The notes under the pieces were generated by a model. The model was given only the letters and a program-made list of their open reading frames with translations. It was not told the origin of the DNA and did no database searches. This document shows positions 7,454 to 13,687 of a stretch of DNA of 64,000 nucleotides, piece by piece. Numbering within the stretch: the stretch's first letter is position 1; each line of letters opens with the position of its first letter. The stretch spans positions 124,001 through 188,000 of the forward strand of contig NZ_JALHQD010000003.1 of assembly GCF_022842145.1 (NCBI RefSeq), in the 5' to 3' direction. This stretch comes from Tabrizicola sp. GTDB lineage: Bacteria > Pseudomonadota > Alphaproteobacteria > Rhodobacterales > Rhodobacteraceae. The position numbers and the translations under genes were made by a program.

Positions 7454-8686
7454 ATGTACGACTGGGTCGTCTTGTGGGAATGGGTCGAGATCGCGGCACG
7501 CTGGCTGCATGTGATCACCGCCATCGCCTGGATCGGATCAAGCTTCTACTTCATCGCGCTGGACCTGGGCTTGCACCGGGACCGGAACCTGGCATCCGGT
7601 GCGGATGGCGAGGAATGGCAGGTCCATGGCGGAGGATTCTACCACATCCAGAAATACCTCGTGGCCCCGGGCTCGATGCCCGACCACCTCGTGTGGTTCA
7701 AATGGGAAAGCTATGCGACCTGGCTGTCGGGCTTCGCCATGCTGGTCCTCGTCTACTATCTCGGGGCCGAGCTTTACCTGGTCGATCCGACGGTGATGGA
7801 ACTGGAGGTCTGGCAGGCCGTGGCGATCTCGCTTGCGTCGCTGGCCTTTGGCTGGGTGGCCTACAACACGCTGTGCAAGGTCTTCGTGAACGCGGATCAG
7901 AACGTGCTGATGGTGGCCTTGTTCGTGGTGCTGGTGGGGATGAGCTGGTTTTACACGCAGGTCTTCAGCGGCCGGGCGGCGATGCTGCATCTGGGGGCCT
8001 TCACGGCGTCGATCATGTCGGGGAACGTGTTCTTCATCATCATGCCGAACCAGCGCATCGTGGTCGCCGACCTGAAGGCGGGGCGGAAGCCAGACCCGAA
8101 GTACGGCAAGATCGCGAAGCAGCGGTCGACCCACAACAACTACCTCACGCTGCCCGTCGTCTTCCTGATGCTGTCGAACCATTACCCGCTGGTCTTTGCG
8201 ACCGAGTGGAACTGGGTCATCGCGAGCCTTGTCTTCCTGATGGGCGTTACGATCCGGCACTGGTTCAACTCCCAGCATGCCCGCAAGGGCAACCCGCACT
8301 GGACATGGTTCGCCACCGTGCTTCTGTTCCTGGCCATCGCCTGGCTTTCGACCGCACCAATGCGGACCGTCGAAGGCGAAGCCAAGCTGCAGGGCGCGGC
8401 GCTGGTCTATGCCTCGGCCGAGGGGTTCGAGGATGTCGTCGGGATCGTGCGGGGCCGCTGTTCCATGTGCCACGCGGCGGAACCGGGGTGGGAGGGCCTC
8501 CACTGGGCGCCCAAGGGCGTGGTGCTGGAGACCGAGGCTCAGATCGCGCATGAGGCGCGGCGGATCTACCTGCAGGCAGGCGTAACCCATGCGATGCCGC
8601 CGGGGAACCTGAGCTACATGGAGCCAGAGGAGCGCGCGGCGATTGTGGAGTGGTTCCGACGGGCGGGGTCGGACGACCCGGTCTGA
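7454..8686 (+). CDS. puuD: Membrane-bound urate oxidase with C-terminal cytochrome c domain
   Basis: 410 residues. The first ~300 form a polytopic membrane domain, beginning MYDWVVLWEWVEIAARWLHV, with His residues on several helices ('ARWLHVITAIAWIGSSFYF', 'NNYLTLPVVFLMLSNHYP'). The C-terminal ~90 residues are a cytochrome c domain with the haem motif CSMCH at about residue 336 and a distal Met region ('HAMPPGNLSYM'). This matches PuuD, a urate oxidase of alphaproteobacteria thought to pass electrons to the respiratory chain instead of making peroxide. Its product goes to HiuH. The ATG at 7454 is preceded by GGGGGAGG. Confidence 0.93.
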   Translation: MYDWVVLWEWVEIAARWLHVITAIAWIGSSFYFIALDLGLHRDRNLASGADGEEWQVHGGGFYHIQKYLVAPGSMPDHLVWFKWESYATWLSGFAMLVLVYYLGAELYLVDPTVMELEVWQAVAISLASLAFGWVAYNTLCKVFVNADQNVLMVALFVVLVGMSWFYTQVFSGRAAMLHLGAFTASIMSGNVFFIIMPNQRIVVADLKAGRKPDPKYGKIAKQRSTHNNYLTLPVVFLMLSNHYPLVFATEWNWVIASLVFLMGVTIRHWFNSQHARKGNPHWTWFATVLLFLAIAWLSTAPMRTVEGEAKLQGAALVYASAEGFEDVVGIVRGRCSMCHAAEPGWEGLHWAPKGVVLETEAQIAHEARRIYLQAGVTHAMPPGNLSYMEPEERAAIVEWFRRAGSDDPV

Positions 8687-8699
8687 TTTCGCGCAAGCG

Positions 8700-8767
8700 C
8701 CGATTTCTTCGAAGAAATCGGACCCGAGCCTTTGAAGGCTCCGTTGCGGAGTTTTCGAAAACGCCGC
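8700..8767. repeat. Cluster of three palindromes between convergent genes
   Basis: A perfect loopless 22-bp palindrome (8700-8721, centre TTCGAA) is followed by GAGCCTTTGAAGGCTC (8726-8741) and a 22-bp palindrome with one mismatch (8746-8767, centre TTTTCGAAAA). They lie between puuD and the convergent GFA gene, so a bidirectional terminator is plausible. No U-tract is present, so this role is uncertain. Confidence 0.6.
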
Positions 8768-8786
8768 TTTCGCGCCGGCATGTGGT

Positions 8787-9179
8787 TCAGGCCTCGGACC
8801 GTCCGTCGCTTTCGCGGTTCTTCTCGTAGTGACGCATGCCGGGAAACTCTGGCAGCCAGCCTTCACGGCGGATGGTCCACAGCTCGTAAGTCGGGCGGAA
8901 CTGGTCGGGTGCGTCCAGCGCGCCAAGGTTGATCCCGATCTCGTCGCCGATATGCGCAAAGACTGGCGAGCCGCAGACAGGGCAGAAGCTGCGATCTCGG
9001 TAGTGGCGCACTTCGCCGGTGATGGTCACGGCAGTTTCAGGAAAGATCGCAGAGGCGTGGAAAAGGGCGCCATGGTTCTTGCGGCAGTCCAGGCAGTGGC
9101 AGATGCCGACGCGGTAGGGCGCTCCCGTGGCCGAAAACCGAAGCGCCCCGCAAAGACAGCCGCCCGTGACTGCGTCCAT
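8787..9179 (-). CDS. GFA/CENP-V family zinc protein
   Basis: 130 residues from ATG 9179. The cysteine pattern of the glutathione-dependent formaldehyde-activating (GFA) fold is clear: 'GGCLCGALRFSATG' near the N-terminus, 'GICHCLDCRKNHGALFHAS', then 'FCPVCGSPVF'. Members bind two zinc ions; most have no proven substrate and the formaldehyde-activating role holds for only a few. The start lies 1 nt beyond the stop of the sulfotransferase gene and has GGGGGA upstream inside that gene's end, so the two are probably co-transcribed. Confidence 0.88.
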   Translation of the reverse strand: MDAVTGGCLCGALRFSATGAPYRVGICHCLDCRKNHGALFHASAIFPETAVTITGEVRHYRDRSFCPVCGSPVFAHIGDEIGINLGALDAPDQFRPTYELWTIRREGWLPEFPGMRHYEKNRESDGRSEA

Positions 9180-9180
9180 C

Positions 9181-9999
9181 TCAGTCCCCCAGCTTGGCGT
9201 GAACCTCGTCGAGGTCAACCGGACCCTTCGGCAGCTTGTTCCCCGGGTTCTCGAAATCATAGCGGAAAAGCTGGAAATCCCGTTTGTAGATTTCCCACAT
9301 GAGATGCATCGAGAGATCGTCGAAATAGGCCTCGACCGGATGGGCGCGTTTCGGGCCGTGGCCTTCGCTTTCGTTGAAGCGGGGAATTGCGGCAAGATCG
9401 ACGGGGTGTTTCACCTGGATATTGTCCAGCACGACCTGCATGCCGGGATTGAAATCCTCGGTGAAGAAGATGTGGTTGTAGCGCCCGCCATTGACGATGA
9501 AGGTCGAGACATGGCCCGCCATTGCCGACCAGTGGATGTCCGGCTCCATCGGCTTTTTCCAGCGGATCGTGTCGCGGGCGAACAAGAGGAAGCGGCGGAA
9601 GCTGGCGATCTGGTCGAACTCCTGCTTGCCGTCGTCGCCGCCAACCTCGATCCCGTATTTCTGCACCAGAAGCGGCACGAGGTTGCCGCGGTAGCGCTTG
9701 CCGTTCCTTTGGATGCCGCAAATCTTGTCGAAGAAGGACGACATGATGCGGGTGTAGGGGTTGCGGACGCAGGTGAAGGCAAAGACCTGGCGGGCGCGCA
9801 CGGTGCGTTCGATCACCGGCTGGCTGGCATCCAGCGCCCATTTGTGCAGGCCCGTCGTCGCATCATGGATGTCGCCGTCGAAGAAGCGGCCGTGGTCGGA
9901 GTAGTACATGATCTGCCCGATGGTCGAGCAGGCGCATTTCGGCACCACCCGGTAGACGACGCTTTCGCTTTCCGTCATCCAGGTTCCGGGAAACCCCAT
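9181..9999 (-). CDS. Sulfotransferase family protein
   Basis: 272 residues from ATG 9999 (MGFPGTWMTESESVVYRVVP). The N-terminal 'RVVPKCACSTIGQIMYY' fits the PAPS 5'-phosphosulfate-binding loop of family-2 carbohydrate sulfotransferases. The second motif 'CVRNPYTRIMSSFFDKICG' fits the 3'-phosphate-binding region with its conserved Arg and Ser. It would transfer sulfate to a glycan. A longer in-frame start at 10065 exists but adds a non-family-like stretch. It is divergent from a DUF5928 glycosyltransferase gene with a gap under 150 bp, suggesting a shared glycan product. Confidence 0.82.
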   Translation of the reverse strand: MGFPGTWMTESESVVYRVVPKCACSTIGQIMYYSDHGRFFDGDIHDATTGLHKWALDASQPVIERTVRARQVFAFTCVRNPYTRIMSSFFDKICGIQRNGKRYRGNLVPLLVQKYGIEVGGDDGKQEFDQIASFRRFLLFARDTIRWKKPMEPDIHWSAMAGHVSTFIVNGGRYNHIFFTEDFNPGMQVVLDNIQVKHPVDLAAIPRFNESEGHGPKRAHPVEAYFDDLSMHLMWEIYKRDFQLFRYDFENPGNKLPKGPVDLDEVHAKLGD

Positions 10000-10147
10000 T
10001 GCGCAATACCCTCTCCAACTGCAAATACCACGGAGTGATGCGTGATATCCTATTGCGGCAATCAAGCAGACATATTCGGGCTTTTCAAGGAACCACGGGC
10101 CGGTTTAGTCAGGTCGGGTGCGTTCCAGACAGAATGGTCCTGAAGTA

Positions 10148-11725
10148 ATGACGCAGATCGCCTTCATTCTTCTGTGCCACAAGGACCCCGAAGGGATCAT
10201 CGCGCAAACGCTGCGCCTGACGGCAGCGGGGGATTGCGTCGCGATCCATTTCGACGCGCGGTCGAAGACATCGGACTATGCCCGCATCCGTTCGGCGCTG
10301 GAGGCCAATCCGCAGGTGACCTTCGCGCGTCGGCGGATCAAGTGCGGCTGGGGAGAGTGGAGCCTTGTCGCGGCCACGCTGGAGGCCCTGCGCGCCGCGG
10401 TCGACGCGTTTCCGGGGGCCACGCATTTCTACATGCTGTCGGGCGACTGCATGCCGATCAAGACGGCGGAATACATCCACGCCGCGCTGGAGCGTGAAGA
10501 GGCCGACCATATCGAAAGCTTCGACTTCTTCGGCTCGGGCTGGATCAAGACCGGCATCCAGGAAGAACGTCTGACGTATCGGCACTGGTTCAACGAACGG
10601 CGCCGCAAGAAGCTGTTCTACGCGTCGATCGAGGTGCAGAAGAAGCTGGGCCTCGCGCGCAAGGTGCCCGAGGACCTGAAGATCCGGATCGGCAGCCAAT
10701 GGTGGTGCCTGCGCCGCCGCACGGTCGAGGCGGTGCTGGAGTTCATCGCGCGGCGGCCGGATGTGCGGCGCTTTTTCATGACGACCTGGATTCCGGACGA
10801 GACCTTCTTTCAGACCCTCGTCGCGCATCTGGTGCCCGACCGGGAGATCCGCGCGCGGACGCTGACGTTCCTCATGTTCACCGACTACGGGATGCCGGTG
10901 ACCTTTTACGACGATCATTTCGACATGCTGATCGCGCAGGGCTTTCTCTTTGCGCGCAAGATCAGCCCCGATGCCAGGCACCTGAAAGAGCGGCTGGGCG
11001 CGCTTTATGCCGAGACCGGGCGGGAGTTCGCGATTTCCGACGACGGGCGGCAGCAGTTCGCCTTCCTGACCGGGCGCGGGCGCGAGGGACGGCGCTTTGC
11101 GCAGCGGTTCTGGGAGGCGGAGGCCAGCCTTGGCCGCGACCGGACGCTTCTGGTGGTGGCCTGCAAGAAATGGCACGTCGCCAAGCGGCTGGTCGAACGG
11201 GTGCGCGGGCTGACCGGGCTGCCGGCGGTTGATTACCTCTTCAACGAGGTGGCCACGCCGCTGCCGGACCTGGGCGGCATCCAGAGTTCCATCGACAAGC
11301 GGATGCGGCACCGCCGGGCGCTGGTGCGGATGTTGTTCGAACATTGGGGCACGGACCGGCTGGTGCTATGCGTCGATCCCGGCAGTATCGAGCTGATCCA
11401 GGATTTCCGGCAGGACCGGTCGCGGATGCGGCTTTTGGAGATCGAGTGCGATTTCACCGACGATTACCTGCGCGGGCATGCCCGTCGGGTGGGTCTGGCC
11501 AGTCCCGACACACCGTTGGCATCGATGGAGCTTTTGCTGCCGACGATCCGTCATGACGTGAAGTTTGAAAGCGACCGGTTGCGCGACGTGGACTTTTCCG
11601 GCCATTACCGGATGCGACAGGTCGCAGGCGTGGTCGAGAACGCCGCGGCGCTGGCCGAATTTCTGGGCGTCCCGGCCGAGCAGGCGCAGGAGATTGCCGC
11701 AACCGACTATCTATTCGTGGATTGA
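10148..11725 (+). CDS. DUF5928 / core-2-I-branching (GT14)-like glycosyltransferase
   Basis: 525 residues from ATG 10148; an in-frame GTG lies at 10118. Residues about 1-250 resemble GT14 beta-1,6-N-acetylglucosaminyltransferases: 'IAFILLCHKDPEGI', 'VAIHFDARSK', 'FYMLSGDCMPIK', 'IGSQWWCLRRRTV' and 'WIPDETFFQTLV'. The second half, about residues 270-525, matches the Rhodobacteraceae DUF5928 region of unknown function; it contains 'LLVVACKKWHVAKRLVERV' and may act on nucleotides or sulfate donors. The divergent sulfotransferase suggests synthesis of a sulfated surface glycan or lipid. The GT assignment is good, the acceptor is unknown. Confidence 0.8.
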   Translation: MTQIAFILLCHKDPEGIIAQTLRLTAAGDCVAIHFDARSKTSDYARIRSALEANPQVTFARRRIKCGWGEWSLVAATLEALRAAVDAFPGATHFYMLSGDCMPIKTAEYIHAALEREEADHIESFDFFGSGWIKTGIQEERLTYRHWFNERRRKKLFYASIEVQKKLGLARKVPEDLKIRIGSQWWCLRRRTVEAVLEFIARRPDVRRFFMTTWIPDETFFQTLVAHLVPDREIRARTLTFLMFTDYGMPVTFYDDHFDMLIAQGFLFARKISPDARHLKERLGALYAETGREFAISDDGRQQFAFLTGRGREGRRFAQRFWEAEASLGRDRTLLVVACKKWHVAKRLVERVRGLTGLPAVDYLFNEVATPLPDLGGIQSSIDKRMRHRRALVRMLFEHWGTDRLVLCVDPGSIELIQDFRQDRSRMRLLEIECDFTDDYLRGHARRVGLASPDTPLASMELLLPTIRHDVKFESDRLRDVDFSGHYRMRQVAGVVENAAALAEFLGVPAEQAQEIAATDYLFVD

Positions 11726-11730
11726 CCGAC

Positions 11731-12102
11731 ATGAGCTGGAACTATGACCCGACCAACATCTTCGCCCGCATCCTGCGGGGCGAGATCCCGAACAAGACGG
11801 TGATGGAGACGCCGCACACGCTGGTGTTCCATGACATCCATCCTCAGGCTCCGGTCCATGTGCTGGCGATTCCGAAGGGCGCCTATGTCAGCCTGGACCA
11901 TTTCGGGGCCGAAGCCCCGGCCGAGGAGTTGGTGGATTTCCACCGCACGGTCGCCAAGGTCTGCGCGATCCTGGGGTTGACGGGGGACGAGGGGTTCCGG
12001 GCGATCACCAATGCGGGCGCGCACGGAATGCAGGAGGTGCCGCATTATCACCTGCACATCCTGGGCGGCCGCGTCCTGGGCCGGATGGTCGAGCGGGACT
12101 GA
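11731..12102 (+). CDS. HIT-family nucleotide hydrolase (HINT-like)
   Basis: 123 residues with the histidine triad HYHLHIL near the C-terminus, preceded by 'HGMQEVP', and the N-terminal 'NIFARILRGEIPNKTV' of the HINT branch. Members hydrolyse nucleoside phosphoramidates and related adenylates in the cytosol. It lies 5 bp after the DUF5928 gene. ATG 11731 is preferred; a TTG at 11722 overlapping the previous stop is possible. Confidence 0.93.
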   Translation: MSWNYDPTNIFARILRGEIPNKTVMETPHTLVFHDIHPQAPVHVLAIPKGAYVSLDHFGAEAPAEELVDFHRTVAKVCAILGLTGDEGFRAITNAGAHGMQEVPHYHLHILGGRVLGRMVERD

Positions 12103-12168
12103 TCCCGCAAGGATCGGGTCGTCAGGTCCGTTCAAGGCGGGCATCTTCCGGGGAAAGCGGAGGATGAC

Positions 12169-12624
12169 ATGCGGTTTCAGGCGATACCCACGGAAATTGT
12201 CCGGGCCTACCAGGCCGGCGGAGCTGATGCCAACGGGCAGGTGCCCGAACGGGGGGTGTCGGACGGGGGCGGGAACCCCTGTCGGCATTGTCTGGGGATG
12301 ATCCCGAAAGGGGCCGGAATGCTGGTGCTGGCGCATCGGCCCTTCCCCAGCCTTCAGCCCTATGCCGAGGTCGGGCCGATCTTCCTTTGTGCCGAGGTCT
12401 GCGACGCGGGGGGAGGGCAGGCGCTGCCGGCGATCCTGGCGTCGCCGGATTACATCGTCCGGGGTTACGGCGCGGACGACCGGATCGTCTATGGCACGGG
12501 CGGTGTGGTGGCGACCGCGTCGATCCCGGGGCGTGCGGAAGAACTTTTCGCGGATGCGAGGGTGACTTACCTGCATGTCCGGTCGGCGCGGAACAATTGC
12601 TATCAATGCCGGATCGACCGCTAG
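12169..12624 (+). CDS. DUF1203 domain protein
   Basis: 151 residues matching the DUF1203 family: 'MRFQAIPTEIVRAYQAGG' at the start, a central 'NPCRHCLGMIPKGAGMLVLAHRPF' type CRHC segment, 'YIVRGYGADDRIVYGTG', and a C-terminal 'VRSARNNCYQCRIDR'. The conserved cysteines (CRHC and CYQC) suggest metal binding, but no biochemical function is established for the family. The upstream gap of 66 bp has no evident promoter, so read-through from the HIT gene is possible. Confidence 0.82.
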   Translation: MRFQAIPTEIVRAYQAGGADANGQVPERGVSDGGGNPCRHCLGMIPKGAGMLVLAHRPFPSLQPYAEVGPIFLCAEVCDAGGGQALPAILASPDYIVRGYGADDRIVYGTGGVVATASIPGRAEELFADARVTYLHVRSARNNCYQCRIDR

Positions 12625-12641
12625 AGCGGGGCGGTTTTCGA

Positions 12642-12757
12642 ATGGAGCGACTTGCGTCGCAAGCCTTTTCTCTCGGCCCTGCGCGTGAAGAACGCGCAGG
12701 GCCGAGGCTGATGGGGCGCTGCCCCAAGCCCCGGGATATTTGGAGCCAGGTGAAAGG
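12642..12757 (+). repeat. Dispersed composite repeat, copy B (long form)
   Basis: The long form has, in order, ATGGAGCG, CTTGCG-T-CGCAAG (12651-12663), TTTTCTCTCGGC, and a perfect 15-bp-arm hairpin at 12672-12706 with loop GAAGA. It ends with the 25-bp box at 12733-12757. It lies between the convergent DUF1203 and mmcQ-like genes and could terminate both. It is closely similar to the copy at 61643-61749. Confidence 0.8.
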
Positions 12758-12764
12758 GTTCGGG

Positions 12765-13124
12765 TCAGGACGGCGGGTTGGCCGCGTCCCAGGCCTTCAG
12801 CCAGCGTTTGGGGGCGGCGTCGCGCCACTGCTGGATCAGGCGCGCGCGCGCCCAGCCTTCGTCGATCTTTCCGGCGCGGACGAGGATCAGGTTGTGCGGG
12901 GCGTAATGCGGGTGAAGCGTAAAGGTGTCGGGGTCGGCGGCGATGAGCATCTCGCGTTCATCCCGGGCGGCCTTGAAGACGGCGGCATCCACATAAGGCG
13001 ACCACCAGCACCACATCCTGCCATGCGCCTTCAGGCATTCGTTGCCCCAGGGGTGGTCGATGGTGACCTCGGGCAGGTTCAGGGCGAGGGCGAAGATCTT
13101 GAGGGCGGGCCAGGTGTGGATCAA
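12765..13124 (-). CDS. MmcQ/YjbR family DNA-binding-fold protein
   Basis: 119 residues with family hallmarks: 'ALNLPEVTIDHPWGNECLKAHGRMWCWW' type N-terminal half (residues 15-42) and the C-terminal 'APHNLILVRAGKIDEGW'. The CyaY-like fold has been called DNA-binding, but the physiological role is unknown. The ATG overlaps the upstream YdeI-like gene's TGA by 4 bp (ATGA). It is last in the polA operon. Confidence 0.88.
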   Translation of the reverse strand: MIHTWPALKIFALALNLPEVTIDHPWGNECLKAHGRMWCWWSPYVDAAVFKAARDEREMLIAADPDTFTLHPHYAPHNLILVRAGKIDEGWARARLIQQWRDAAPKRWLKAWDAANPPS

Positions 13125-13687
13125 TGGAACCTCTCTCCCTTTTCCAGCATGGCGAGATAGTCGGCCATGCGCTTGGCGCGGGTTTCGGGGCGTTTGGCGG
13201 TGGTCAGGCGGTAGTAGAGGGCGAAGCGGTTCTGGGCGTTCAGCGTGGCGTAGGTCGCCTTTGCGGCGGGGTTGCCCTCCAGTGCCGCAAGGAAATCGGC
13301 GGGGACCTGGGCGGTCTTCCCGCCGGCGTAGGCATTGTCCCAGCGGCCATCCGCCTTGGCGGCATCGACCTGGGCCTGGCCTGCGGGGGCCATGCGGCCA
13401 TCGGCGATCAGCTTTTCGGCATGGGCGCGGTTCTTCTGGCTCCAGGAGGAGCGGGGTTTGCGCGGGGTGAAGCGTTGCAGCCAGTGGTCAGGGCCGCCGG
13501 GGCGTTTGACGCCGTCGATCCAGCCGAAGGCGAGGGCTTCGACGACCGCTTCCTCCCAGGTTATCGAGGGGGTGCCGCTAGCCTTCTTGTAAAGCTTCAG
13601 CGTCACTTCGGTCCGGGCGGCGTGGTTCGCGTTAAGCCAGGCGCGCCAGTCTGCGGGAGTGGCAAAGGGGAGCGGCTCGTCGGTCAA
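13121..13687 (-). CDS. YdeI/OmpD-associated family protein
   Basis: 188 residues from a TTG start at 13687 that overlaps the polA stop by 4 bp (TTGA). Motifs typical of the family are 'LKLYKKASGTPSITWEEAVVEALAFGWIDG', seen here over residues 29-58, then 'RFTPRKPRSSWSQKN' and the C-terminal 'NRFALYYRLTTAKRPETRAKR'. Function is unknown; some members affect antimicrobial-peptide or osmotic phenotypes. No ATG is available without running far into polA out of frame, which makes the coupled TTG the best start. Confidence 0.85.
   Translation of the reverse strand: MTDEPLPFATPADWRAWLNANHAARTEVTLKLYKKASGTPSITWEEAVVEALAFGWIDGVKRPGGPDHWLQRFTPRKPRSSWSQKNRAHAEKLIADGRMAPAGQAQVDAAKADGRWDNAYAGGKTAQVPADFLAALEGNPAAKATYATLNAQNRFALYYRLTTAKRPETRAKRMADYLAMLEKGERFH

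Noticed and set aside
8787-9395. Long version of the GFA protein starting at 9395
   Set aside because: The added N-terminal part overlaps the sulfotransferase gene in another frame and is Arg/Ser-rich; the protein family starts at MDAVTGGCLCG (9179).
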